DNA from: Dechloromonas denitrificans | Lineage (GTDB): Bacteria > Pseudomonadota > Gammaproteobacteria > Burkholderiales > Rhodocyclaceae | Assembly (NCBI RefSeq): GCF_020510665.1 | Contig: NZ_CP075187.1 | Span: forward strand, 3,045,001 to 3,109,000 | Direction: 5' to 3' | DNA length: 64,000 nucleotides | Part shown: positions 17,139 through 26,239 of the stretch, piece after piece | Layout of the letters: each line of letters starts with the position of its first letter | How positions within the stretch are numbered: position 1 is the first letter of the stretch | The notes under the pieces: model-generated | The model's database searches: none | Seen by the model: only the letters and a program-made list of their open reading frames with translations | What the model was told of the DNA's origin: nothing | Position numbers and translations under genes: made by a program

Positions 17139-20100
17139 ATGATGTTTGAGATTTCCGAAAGCCACATCCAGAAGCTGGATGATTCCGAACTTCGAAGCCT
17201 TGTTCGGCTTTTGTGTGAAGCTGAAGCACTCCGAAATGGACTAAAGATATCGTCTGTTATCGCAGGAGGAAGCCAGGATGCGCCAGATGGAGGCATCGAC
17301 GTCAGAGTATCGAGCGTTAAATCGGATAGTGAATTTGACTTCATCCCCGCACCCGAAACAGGCTTTCAAGTCAAAAAGCCAAGCATGGCAGCTAGCGAAA
17401 TCACTCGTGAGATGAGGCCTGATGGAGTCCTTCGACCGGCAATCAAAGAACTCGCTGACCGTAGTGGCGCTTACATCATAGTCAGCTCCGGCGAAAACCT
17501 GGCGGACGCATCTTATCGTCGGAGACTAAAAGCGATGGGAGCGGCATTAGCTGACATCCCCTCTCGTGACAATCTAAAACTAGACTTCTATGACCGAAGT
17601 AGGTTGGCTCAGTGGGTTAATCAATACTCTGGCGTGGCCCTATGGGTAAGAGATCGAGTTGGCGAACCATTGATTGGCTGGCAGCCCTATACCAACTGGG
17701 CCTATGGCGATGCTCAAAACTCAACATATCTCATCGATGAGCGCACTCGCTTAGCGGACTGTCGTAATAAGGATGCAGAGATACTGTCAATTTCACAAGG
17801 TGTTGAAGCAATGCGTTCAGCCCTCCGAGATGGCAATGGGGTACTACGCCTTGTCGGGTTATCTGGAGTAGGCAAGACTCGACTTGTTCAAGCCCTCTTC
17901 GAGGAAAATATTGGCGTAGATCCATTGGCGACCTCTATCGTCATGTATACGGATGAAGGAGCAGAACCAACACCATCACCACGAGAATTGATTTGTCGGC
18001 TTGGTGCAGCCCGCCGCCGAACAATCTTAGTCATAGACAACTGCAAACCAGAGACACACCGAACCCTTACCCACGCAGTTCGACAATTGGCACCGACAGT
18101 AAGTCTCATCACTATCGAATACGACGTCACAGAGGATGAGCCAGAAGATACTGCAGTCTTCCGGCTCGAGCCTGCATCTGAAAAGACAATCGAAGATATC
18201 CTGGAGCGCCTTGCCCCCCACCTTGGCCAAATTGACCGCTCGAGAGTTGCCGAATTTTCGGGGGGAAATGCGCGCATTGCATTGGCCTTAGCTCGCAATA
18301 GTAATCGCCAAGATAACCTCGCGCGACTAACTGACAACGAATTGTTCAAGCGCCTATTTCAGCAGCGAAATCAAGCCGGGGATGACTTACTACGTGCTGC
18401 GGAAATTTGCTCCCTCGTTTACTCGTTTGATATTGAAGGAATTGGGTCGGATAGCGAGTTAAGCGTTCTGGCCAGTCTTGCATCCTTGGATTACTTGACC
18501 CTCTTCCGATATGTCGAAGAAATTAAGCGTCGAGACTTAGTGCAAAGCCGTTCTAGATGGCGTGCTGTTCTGCCTCACGCGATTGCCAATCGTTTAGCCA
18601 AGAATGCACTGGATCGGATTCCTCGAAATCATCTAATGGCAGCAATGTGGCAGAAAGGGCATGAGCGCTTACTTAAATCATTCAGTCGACGTCTTCGGTA
18701 CCTTCACGATAGTGAAACAGCAAAACAAATTGCAAATCAATGGTTGGATGACCCATCTGCACTCGGCAACATTACTACGCTTAACGACCACGGAATCGCC
18801 ATCTTTGAAAACGTTGCGCTTCTTGCCCCTGAAGCTTCGTTATCAGCCATCAAAAAGGCAACTACGGGGGAGAATTGCGACCAGATTTTATCCACAAAGG
18901 CGACCAACAGACATCATTGGATGCGTGTATTGGGGGCTGCGGCATATGATGAAAAACTGTTTGACAGTGCTGTCTATGCCCTTGCTCAGTTTCTTGCTGC
19001 AGAACCCCCCAATTACAACTACAACTCGGCACGAAGTTTTTTTGCAGAGCTCTTCCATCTCAAACTATCTGGTACCAAGGCGTTAATTTCCCAACGGCTA
19101 GGCTTGGTTACGCAACTTCTCTCTGACTCAAATCCAAAAATCCAGGAAACAGGTCTCAATGCACTAAATGAGTTACTTGAGTCTTGGCATTTTTCCTCGA
19201 TGCATTTACGCGGCTCAGATGGTCGCCCTACAGATTTTGGCTGGCAACCGTCGAGTCATTCCGATGTTCAGAATTGGTATTCATTAACACTTGCCCTGTG
19301 TCGGAATCTCATTGTCGGCGGTTCACCTCACAAAGAACGAGTGAAAGAAATTATTGCTACACGCTTTCGCACGCTGTGGATGAATGCGGGAATCGATAAT
19401 GAGTTGGAAGACCTATTTAGAACAATCGCCGGAGACGAGGGCTGGTCCAAAGGATGGCTCGGAGTAAGAGCGGCCCTTACCTTTGATGGCAAAACTATGG
19501 CCCCCGATGACTTGGCAAGACTACAAGATCTGGAAGAGGCCTTGCGCCCCAAGAGCTATATCGCGAAAGTCCGGGCTTACACGTTCGCAACAGGCTCAGG
19601 AAACCTACTGGACTTCGCAGACATCGAGGTGATGGAGAGCGTTACCGAAACCACCTCTATCTACGAAAGAATATTCCAGATAGTCGAACTGCTTGGAAAG
19701 AATGCTCCGTGGGAGAACATCGCATCCTTAGATATTTTGATCGAAGAACTCCTTACTCAAAAAAATGGCCGGCAGTGGTCCTTCGGCAAAGGCTTGGCAC
19801 TGGGAGCACCAGAGCCAGAGTCATTTTGGCAAGAATTGGTCGACAAATCGAATGGGATACCAAATGAACAGCGCAACGTATCTCTGCTTTGCGGCTATTT
19901 GAACGGACTTGAAAAGCGTTCGCCCGCCGCGATACCGCGAATACTCGATGACGCCATCGATCACCCAAAACTCGGCCATCGCTTTCCCGAGCTTCAATGC
20001 TCCGTTGATATCGGTGAAAAAGGAGCTTTACGCCTTCTGGAGGCTATCCGAAGGAGTCCAGCACCCATTGCTAATTACTCCTGCATCCGTTTTGGGGCAT

Positions 20101-20936
20101 CTGATAGCGTCCCTGCAGAAATTTTTCGACGCTTGGTAATTGATATTTCAAGGGAGAGCGATGGATTTTTGGTCGCTGTCGATATCGTTTCAATGCGAAT
20201 TCACCATTACTCCACAGCAAAAAAGACGTTGGATTTTCAAACTGTTATGGCCGGCCGGGAATTACTATCTTCCTTCGATTTTGGTGATGCCTGCGCAAAC
20301 CTCGACTATTCCCTGAATGAGATTGCACAACAATGCTTGGTTGGCGATGGTGCAAAACCATATGCGCTTACCGTTTGCCGGAACCTTGCTCGTGCCCTGG
20401 GAAACTACCGCTCTGGAGCATGGCGCTTTGCGGAGCTTGCTGAAACACTTTTTTCACTCCACCCTTGGATAGCCCTCCATGTGTTTTTGGGAGGAAAAAA
20501 CAAAAAACGTATATTGCCTCTACAATCGAGCTTCGATCACACTCATAGCAGCCCCGTGGGCAAGGTTTCGAAAGAGATTTTGTTGGAGTGGGCAAGAAAG
20601 CGACCGAAAGACCGATTTCCACGCCTAGCGCAGGAAATTGAATTTTGTAGCAGTAGCTCCACTGATACAGGTTGGTCAGAAATAGCACTAGAAATTCTAA
20701 ATGCTGCTCCGGATCGTGTAGCTATCCTAAATGCTTTCGCATCTCGTTTTCACCCTAGCGCCTGGTCGGGATCGCTTGCCAATGTATTAGCACCCTACCG
20801 TAAATTAGCATCGCTATTCAGAGATAGCGAAGACCCTGACGTGAAGAAGTGGGCACAATCCACCATCGAATACCTTGACGAACGGATTCGCCAAGAGGCC
20901 GAGCGAGACAGAAGGTTCGATCAGAGCTTTGAATAA
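17139..20936 (+). CDS. STAND NTPase with Mrr-like nuclease N terminus
   Basis: This 1265-residue protein starts with a nuclease-like domain: GGSQDAPDGGIDVRV (Asp54) and TGFQVKK (Gln77, Lys79) give the D...QxK core of Mrr/PD-(D/E)XK enzymes. A STAND NTPase follows, with Walker A LVGLSGVGKTRL near residue 240 and Walker B TILVIDNC near 295. A helical repeat C terminus of some 700 residues is likely the ligand sensor. The layout matches Avs-like anti-phage receptors that cut DNA when triggered. ATG 17139 (MMFEIS) is preferred over an upstream TTG at 17091. It lies alone after a terminator, with low-GC codon use relative to the core, between two copies of the TAGGTCATCCGTCACG repeat. Confidence 0.8.
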   Translation: MMFEISESHIQKLDDSELRSLVRLLCEAEALRNGLKISSVIAGGSQDAPDGGIDVRVSSVKSDSEFDFIPAPETGFQVKKPSMAASEITREMRPDGVLRPAIKELADRSGAYIIVSSGENLADASYRRRLKAMGAALADIPSRDNLKLDFYDRSRLAQWVNQYSGVALWVRDRVGEPLIGWQPYTNWAYGDAQNSTYLIDERTRLADCRNKDAEILSISQGVEAMRSALRDGNGVLRLVGLSGVGKTRLVQALFEENIGVDPLATSIVMYTDEGAEPTPSPRELICRLGAARRRTILVIDNCKPETHRTLTHAVRQLAPTVSLITIEYDVTEDEPEDTAVFRLEPASEKTIEDILERLAPHLGQIDRSRVAEFSGGNARIALALARNSNRQDNLARLTDNELFKRLFQQRNQAGDDLLRAAEICSLVYSFDIEGIGSDSELSVLASLASLDYLTLFRYVEEIKRRDLVQSRSRWRAVLPHAIANRLAKNALDRIPRNHLMAAMWQKGHERLLKSFSRRLRYLHDSETAKQIANQWLDDPSALGNITTLNDHGIAIFENVALLAPEASLSAIKKATTGENCDQILSTKATNRHHWMRVLGAAAYDEKLFDSAVYALAQFLAAEPPNYNYNSARSFFAELFHLKLSGTKALISQRLGLVTQLLSDSNPKIQETGLNALNELLESWHFSSMHLRGSDGRPTDFGWQPSSHSDVQNWYSLTLALCRNLIVGGSPHKERVKEIIATRFRTLWMNAGIDNELEDLFRTIAGDEGWSKGWLGVRAALTFDGKTMAPDDLARLQDLEEALRPKSYIAKVRAYTFATGSGNLLDFADIEVMESVTETTSIYERIFQIVELLGKNAPWENIASLDILIEELLTQKNGRQWSFGKGLALGAPEPESFWQELVDKSNGIPNEQRNVSLLCGYLNGLEKRSPAAIPRILDDAIDHPKLGHRFPELQCSVDIGEKGALRLLEAIRRSPAPIANYSCIRFGASDSVPAEIFRRLVIDISRESDGFLVAVDIVSMRIHHYSTAKKTLDFQTVMAGRELLSSFDFGDACANLDYSLNEIAQQCLVGDGAKPYALTVCRNLARALGNYRSGAWRFAELAETLFSLHPWIALHVFLGGKNKKRILPLQSSFDHTHSSPVGKVSKEILLEWARKRPKDRFPRLAQEIEFCSSSSTDTGWSEIALEILNAAPDRVAILNAFASRFHPSAWSGSLANVLAPYRKLASLFRDSEDPDVKKWAQSTIEYLDERIRQEAERDRRFDQSFE

Positions 20937-21027
20937 TTACTCATCAGGAAATCTCACGCCGCAAGAAGCACCACCACCGATAATAGCGAGATACATAAAT
21001 AGCACCCAGCGCCAATGAGATGGCCCC

Positions 21028-21127
21028 ATAGGTCATCCGTCACGGAATCACAGGAGCGGGGGCGTAAACCGGACCAGTAACTCAGCTTTAAGTAGAAGAG
21101 TTGTGCGATCGTGACGTATGACCTACG
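21028..21127. repeat. 100-bp segment bounded by inverted repeats
   Basis: ATAGGTCATCCGTCACG (21028-21044) and CGTGACGTATGACCTACG (21110-21127) are inverted copies with one internal mismatch, separated by 65 bp without a gene. A third copy lies at 15744-15761. The pair could fold as a long stem, be a MITE-like remnant, or mark one end of a 5.4-kb cassette. Confidence 0.6.
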
Positions 21128-21184
21128 CGCAGAATTTAACGTAACCCACTCACACCAACCTGCGACTACGAGGCTCGTAAAACC

Positions 21185-22357
21185 TCAGTCAAATAAGTTA
21201 AGTTGGCTTTTTCGAGACAATGGTAGTGGCAACTCGCTGTCGAGCCATTGCCGGTCGTAATTCAGCAACCAGCGGTGGCTTCTCTGATGATTCATTAAAA
21301 AATCGGCTCGTACAGGATTCTCATGGGTAGCTTTGTATTCAAGGCAAACAGCGCGGTGTTTTTCCAACGGTAACAGCGGAAGGGAAACGTCACCGGGTGC
21401 GAGTTTGATAGCCACATCCCCCAAAGAGAGCACCTGTTCCCATCGGCATAGCTCCTTGAATACTGACCATGAACCAAAAAGCCAATAGACCAGTAGCAGT
21501 CTCGCCAGCGGCTGTGGACGCGTGGAGTCGACTATTCCATGGAACAGACCTTCTGCTCGAGCCACTGAGTCATGTCTCGGCAGGGCCCCTTGACTGCGAA
21601 TAGCCGAAAGTTTTTGCGCGAACGAATAAGCCGCGCCTTTCTTCCGAATCGATCCCCCACTCGTGATTAGGCCTGCCTGTCTCATACCAGTTCTAAAGCC
21701 TCGAAGAACCACGGCAGGAGAATATGGAATCGCCTTATCGTTAAGTGCATCAGCTCCAAGCCTCGCTAATACGAACCAAAATTCGCGCTGCTCGAGAACG
21801 CCAGCGGGAAGCTGATTTAGCCTATGGCCGTTCAGATCCGAGGGTAGAAACAAGCGCTCATGTGCCTTTGCTCGTCCTATTTCAAATCTCTCAAGCACCG
21901 CACCATGATTGGCGCAAATTAGCGAACACGGCAACTGATGCTGCCGATGCCAATAGGCAACGCCGAACTGTGCAATATCCTCCTTCGCGCATACTGGGCA
22001 TATTCTCCAGCGACAGAGTCCGCCCTGCGCGGGGTCCGACAGCACAAGTATTTGATTGCTGATACTCGATTCAGCCTCGGCCAAGTGCGCCGCAGCTCGA
22101 ACAGCCGTCATTTCGGCCACCATCGAATAGAGGCTCGCTGGCAAATCATTTTTGCTGAACAAAATTTCCGGGGCGAGCCTGCAATCCATTACGGACAACG
22201 AGGGAGAGAGCGAAAACTGGTTGCACAACGCCAGTGCATCGGCGATGCCATTCAACTTTGCCACCCTCGCAATCAGCGAATAGAGCGTCTCATCCGGCAA
22301 CGGAATCGGCCACTGCAACACACAACCCCCATAATTTTCTCTGGCATAAATATGCAT
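21185..22357 (-). CDS. tniQ: TniQ-family transposition targeting protein 1
   Basis: This 390-residue protein has the TniQ hallmark: an N-terminal WPIPLPDETLYSLIARVAK and a zinc finger with Cys120 and Cys123 (ICPVCAKED) and Cys148 and His151 (LICANHGAV), with YWHRQHQLP between. TniQ/TnsD proteins choose the insertion site in Tn7-like elements and recruit TnsC. At 390 residues it is shorter than Tn7 TnsD (about 500), so the C-terminal DNA-binding part is small. It is divergent from a regulator-tniQ2 operon, with a shared upstream region carrying palindromes. It is separated from tnsABC by 7.5 kb of cargo, an unusual split layout. Confidence 0.88.
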   Translation of the reverse strand: MHIYARENYGGCVLQWPIPLPDETLYSLIARVAKLNGIADALALCNQFSLSPSLSVMDCRLAPEILFSKNDLPASLYSMVAEMTAVRAAAHLAEAESSISNQILVLSDPAQGGLCRWRICPVCAKEDIAQFGVAYWHRQHQLPCSLICANHGAVLERFEIGRAKAHERLFLPSDLNGHRLNQLPAGVLEQREFWFVLARLGADALNDKAIPYSPAVVLRGFRTGMRQAGLITSGGSIRKKGAAYSFAQKLSAIRSQGALPRHDSVARAEGLFHGIVDSTRPQPLARLLLVYWLFGSWSVFKELCRWEQVLSLGDVAIKLAPGDVSLPLLPLEKHRAVCLEYKATHENPVRADFLMNHQRSHRWLLNYDRQWLDSELPLPLSRKSQLNLFD

Positions 22358-22363
22358 TTATGC
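22344..22363. promoter_or_regulatory. Palindromic operator candidate upstream of tniQ1
   Basis: GCATAAATATGCATTTATGC is a near-perfect 20-bp palindrome overlapping the start of tniQ1 (22357). Its half-word GCATAAAT recurs upstream of the divergent HTH gene. It probably binds the HTH regulator encoded at 22644-23054; this is inferred. Confidence 0.5.
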
Positions 22364-22618
22364 AAATTTTGCCGCAGTCAAAAATGCGCAACCAATCCCA
22401 AGAAACAGTGAAATAGCTTTCGAGCGGAGGGCAGGAGGCAAACACACCCTACTGCAGACTGCATTGACCGCCAAGATCATTGCCAATGTTCGATATTCGA
22501 TATTCGGCGTTCATCACGAAGACAACCAAACAAATACAATAACCCAAAGGCATCCTACCGCCATTGAAAAGCACTCCGAATCACCACATCGGCTCTACTC
22601 AGAAGTATTTCACAAAAC

Positions 22619-22647
22619 GCATAAATTATGCATAATAATATGCATGA
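22619..22647. promoter_or_regulatory. Operator candidate at the HTH-tniQ2 start
   Basis: GCATAAATTATGCATAATAA (22619-22638) is followed by TATGCATGA spanning the ATG at 22644. It shares GCATAAAT and ATGCAT words with the palindrome at 22344-22363, consistent with one repressor controlling both divergent units and itself. Confidence 0.45.
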
Positions 22648-23054
22648 ATTTTGACGCAACCCTCCGCACTGAATCAGCACTGGTGGCCAAGCGTGCTCGT
22701 GAGCTCGGGCTGACCCAATCAATCATTGCAACCCAACTGAATGCCAGCCAATCGCAAGTTAGCCGGATTCTCTCCGGCGCATCCAGACGGCGTTCAAAGT
22801 TGTTTGATTCAGTATGTAAATACGTGCTGTCGGTTGGCCAAGTCCCATCACACGAAGCCATTGCTGAATCAAAGGAACTGAATGAAGCCTTGGCAGCAGT
22901 CTGGGATGGAACACCTGAGCACGCCCAGGCCCTAGCGTTAGTCATCCGTAGCCTCGGGGTATTACATCCGAGCACCAGTGCAATTCGAAATAGAACGCCC
23001 GCGCCCAAGGAGATCAAAGTCGATGATCCATGTTCCAGAACCATTACCAGATGA
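22644..23054 (+). CDS. HTH regulator in operon with tniQ2
   Basis: The 136-residue protein has a Cro/sigma-like helix-turn-helix, LGLTQSIIATQLNASQSQVS, at about residues 24-43, followed by a basic stretch GASRRRSKL and a helical C terminus. ATG 22644 is the likely start. The gene overlaps the start of tniQ2 by 32 bp, which implies co-translation. It may be an autorepressor of transposition through the GCATAAAT palindromes, or a DNA-binding module that works with the short TniQ2 in target selection. The small HTH gene at 10686-10901 is a close relative in the helix-turn-helix. Confidence 0.75.
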   Translation: MNFDATLRTESALVAKRARELGLTQSIIATQLNASQSQVSRILSGASRRRSKLFDSVCKYVLSVGQVPSHEAIAESKELNEALAAVWDGTPEHAQALALVIRSLGVLHPSTSAIRNRTPAPKEIKVDDPCSRTITR

Positions 23055-24111
23055 ACTTGCTGCTGGCCACTTGGGGCGTGTTTACACGATCAATGGAATT
23101 TCCAAGAAGGATCGAGTGTCCTGCACGATCCACAAGCTTGTTGGGGATGAAAGTCGAGCGTACTCCGAAACACTCGCATCGCTAGCAGGCCTATCGTTTG
23201 CACACTATCTTTTTCATCACACACTGCTGCCCTTTTATCGGGCCGTCCAAGTGGCAGAGTCAAAAAAATGGGGGGTGTTCAACGAGAATCTCGTTGCTCG
23301 CACCGTAGCGCACCGCGCCAACCCATTAGGGGCAATGATCTGCCCCCTCTGCATCGATGAAGATGTCTCTTTCTGGGGCTTTTCGTATTGGCGGAGATCG
23401 CACCAACTCCCCGGCATATACACATGCCAAAAACACCAAATAGCCCTATTGCGAACCAGTTGGAGTTCGCCGATGAAGCTATTACCCCAAGAGTCCTTGG
23501 AAAAAGCAGAAGCGCTTTCGCCTGAACTCCATATATCAGCGATTGAGAACCCCACGATCCGACGCTACGGTGAAATTTGTCAGGAATTCTTGTGTAGAGA
23601 ACGATCGATATCAACGACTCAAATGGTCAGTTGCCTGCAGCAACGCGCACGCCGGTTACAAGTCCGCTCACGAGCGGGCGTTATTGGTTTGCATCTTCAT
23701 GACATGGCCCGCCGCCAAGCATCTGGTGAATGGCTCACAGCGCATTTCCCCGACATCGAAAAGAAGGGGAGCAGCTCATCCCTATGTCGCACCTATACAA
23801 GCCAGAAAATCGCTTATGCCACGACCTACTACGCCCTAGCTCTCGCTTTGTTGTACGACTCGGCTGATGATGCATTCTCCGATTTGGAGGCATATCGAGA
23901 ATTGAATCTGGCAATCAATATTCAATCGTCGCCACAGCCAATTCATTGGGAACCTGCAACTGAAAACTCAGGGAGGCTTCAACGTGCACTGAGTGAGTTT
24001 TTGCGAGGAATGCCGGTTGATCAGGCATGCAGCCAGCACGGCACGGAGCGCCATGCATTAGAGCAGGTACTTCGTGTCGCGACAAAACATGCATTGGAAA
24101 ATCGAATCTGA
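23023..24111 (+). CDS. tniQ: TniQ-family transposition targeting protein 2
   Basis: This 362-residue protein carries the TniQ zinc finger: Cys107 and Cys110 (MICPLCIDED), YWRRSHQLP, then Cys135 and His138 (YTCQKHQIAL). The N terminus (PEPLPDELAAGHLGRVYTING) is the family opening. ATG 23023 is chosen because AAGGAG (23007-23012) lies 10 bp upstream. It overlaps the HTH gene, so regulator and targeting protein are coupled. The sequence is quite different from TniQ1, so the two probably address different targets or work in different complexes, as TnsD and other TniQ proteins do in Tn7 relatives. Which one recognises the rpoH site is not visible. Confidence 0.87.
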   Translation: MIHVPEPLPDELAAGHLGRVYTINGISKKDRVSCTIHKLVGDESRAYSETLASLAGLSFAHYLFHHTLLPFYRAVQVAESKKWGVFNENLVARTVAHRANPLGAMICPLCIDEDVSFWGFSYWRRSHQLPGIYTCQKHQIALLRTSWSSPMKLLPQESLEKAEALSPELHISAIENPTIRRYGEICQEFLCRERSISTTQMVSCLQQRARRLQVRSRAGVIGLHLHDMARRQASGEWLTAHFPDIEKKGSSSSLCRTYTSQKIAYATTYYALALALLYDSADDAFSDLEAYRELNLAINIQSSPQPIHWEPATENSGRLQRALSEFLRGMPVDQACSQHGTERHALEQVLRVATKHALENRI

Positions 24112-24291
24112 GCAGCAAATAAACGTCGATAGTGCTTGGCTTTTATCTGCGCTGTTCATAGATCAAATATAGATCGATCAATACCATCCTCTTGCCCCCT
24201 TGAGGAATGGCAATTGAGCATCTAGACACACAGGATGGCAGGTAACCGATAGCTGACCTCAAATGGCGGACACGCGAACGGCAAGTTCGGA

Positions 24292-25872
24292 CTATAACTG
24301 CGAATACTTGGCTTTTTGCATCATAAAGAAAACGAAACGAAGCGCCTCCTCGGTTGGTTCATCATCTCGAAGCCAGCGTATCTGAATGCCAAGATACTTA
24401 GCCCAATCGACGCCCTTCTTGAAGCTTTTCCATCGATTGGTTTTGGCGGCCAATTCGACAAACTGATTCACTAAGAGATACTGGCTTTTGCCGGCGCAAT
24501 ACTTCGCCCGCTCAAACGCAATTTCCATATGCTTAAAAGCGGATTCGTACTCCTCTTTACGGTAGCGAACCACTGCGCGCAGCCAACGCTCCATCCAAGC
24601 AAGGTGTAAGGCTAAGCCATCCCGCTGTATTTGAATCAGGTACTGGTCAATATCGTCGTCAGTGCAGTTATGACCGTTTTTTTTCAGGTCGAATCCTTCA
24701 CCTAACCTTTGTGGAAAGCTTGGGGGCATCTCGAACTCCGCGCTGATCCCAATGTTTTCAAGTGCTGTACGTACACGGTATTCGCCGTAGTACTCTACCA
24801 ATTCATTGATGGTTTCTTCGGGGAGCGGTCTGTAATCGTGATGCTTGAGGAGAGTGTCTAGCGTGTAAGCTAGGTCATCGAATCTATCCCGGAACCAAAC
24901 CCAGTAGCGTTCGGAAAACTGTAGCCAGACCTCGTCGACTGCAACGGAAGGAACGCAGCGTTCTTCAATGTAAGCTGTGGTTAAGCTGACAAAGCTCTCA
25001 ATGTCTGGCAATAGCCAAGCGCGGTGCTGCTTAAATTGAGTGATTAATTGCTGTAATGCGGCTGGCCCGTAGGCGTCCCTCAACAGGCTGCAAACATGGG
25101 TGCTCATGCGCGCCAAGAAGAGCACTTGATAGATGCTTTCACGCAGATTTTTCGGAATTATTCGTTGGCAAGCTGGATTTGCCTGCTCCTGAAGACTGTC
25201 CATTGATCTGGAGAAGTTCCAGTAAAGGCCTGGCCAGGAAGGGAGGCGTTTCCCGTTAAACCATGCTGACGCATTATCTAAATTCTGCTGTTGTTCAGGG
25301 CGGTCAGTTTCGGTGCTCTTTCCTGGATAGTGAAAGTGAGTGCGACCAATAGTGCAGACTTCGTAAACCCAAGACATTGCCTTCGCTAAGGGCCAAGTGA
25401 TTTCATCCCCATTGATCGTCGGCAAAAACCAATCTGGGTCCGGAGGGGTAGTGAAACCTTCTGAAGAGAGATTCAGACGCAGAACGTGCTTTTGAATTGA
25501 TAGGACCAGGCGGGGGATCGCATGAGCGCGACAAAACCACAGGATGCTGTCTTTCTTATTGAGGTAAGTTCCCTCGTCGCGAATGACCGCGTTGTAAACC
25601 TCGAAGAGATCCATGGCACATTCACCTACCGCGAGATTTGCCTTTTCATTCGGGATAGCGCCGCCTGTCAGAAAGGCGAGCGTGCTAATGAGTTCGCCAC
25701 AGCGTTCTGTCAGGCTGCCATCTTCATCGGTGAGGCGTTCTAGCTGTTTTTGAATACGCTTTTTGGCCGCATCGTCAAATCCGTCATCCTCACCTCGTTT
25801 GCGAGGTAATACTCCAGTGGCATCGAATGCAAATTTGACCAGTTCGCCCAGTGTCGGGAAGTTGTAGTCCAT
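24292..25872 (-). CDS. Hypothetical helical protein, 526 residues
   Basis: I do not recognise this protein. It is soluble, tryptophan-rich and mostly helical, with no signal peptide or membrane segment. The region HLAWMERWLRAVVRYRKEEYESAFKH reads like a TPR-type helical pair. No Walker motif or cysteine cluster is evident. It lies on the same strand as a 51-residue basic protein and a two-helix membrane protein (26240-27253), which may form one module of the transposon cargo. Confidence 0.7.
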   Translation of the reverse strand: MDYNFPTLGELVKFAFDATGVLPRKRGEDDGFDDAAKKRIQKQLERLTDEDGSLTERCGELISTLAFLTGGAIPNEKANLAVGECAMDLFEVYNAVIRDEGTYLNKKDSILWFCRAHAIPRLVLSIQKHVLRLNLSSEGFTTPPDPDWFLPTINGDEITWPLAKAMSWVYEVCTIGRTHFHYPGKSTETDRPEQQQNLDNASAWFNGKRLPSWPGLYWNFSRSMDSLQEQANPACQRIIPKNLRESIYQVLFLARMSTHVCSLLRDAYGPAALQQLITQFKQHRAWLLPDIESFVSLTTAYIEERCVPSVAVDEVWLQFSERYWVWFRDRFDDLAYTLDTLLKHHDYRPLPEETINELVEYYGEYRVRTALENIGISAEFEMPPSFPQRLGEGFDLKKNGHNCTDDDIDQYLIQIQRDGLALHLAWMERWLRAVVRYRKEEYESAFKHMEIAFERAKYCAGKSQYLLVNQFVELAAKTNRWKSFKKGVDWAKYLGIQIRWLRDDEPTEEALRFVFFMMQKAKYSQL

Positions 25873-25928
25873 ACTCAGTTACTCTTCTTTGGAAAACGCC
25901 TCCCCGCATGAGCAGGGAGGCAGAACGA

Positions 25929-26084
25929 TCAGCGCTGATTCGGATTCAGTTGTTTGCCACGATTGCCATGAACCTGGGCATTGACGGGGTTGGTGCCCGA
26001 AGTCCCTCGGTTGGTGTTGCGCGCATCTGCGCGGTTGTTCTGCTGTTGCTGGGTGCGTGCTTGCGGCTGCGACTGCTTTGCCAT
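25929..26084 (-). CDS. Small disordered protein, 51 residues
   Basis: The product is rich in Gln, Asn, Arg and Gly (TQQQQNNRADARNTNRG, then VHGNRGKQLNPNQR) and is probably disordered. AGGAG lies six bases upstream of ATG 26084, which supports expression. The C-terminal HGNRGKQLNPN motif reminds me of small conserved hypothetical proteins seen in many proteobacteria; function unknown. It sits between the 526-residue gene and the membrane protein on the same strand. Confidence 0.6.
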   Translation of the reverse strand: MAKQSQPQARTQQQQNNRADARNTNRGTSGTNPVNAQVHGNRGKQLNPNQR

Positions 26085-26239
26085 GATTGCTCCTAAGAGG
26101 ATTAAAGGAGTAGCCATGCTATTTTTTGACGCGTTCCGAGTAACCTGGAGTTTTGGCGACAAGTTTTTTCTGGAACTAATCGTTGAGTGATTTCCTCTTT
26201 CGCGATGAACGGCTTTTGACCCCCCCGTGCGCAGAGCGA

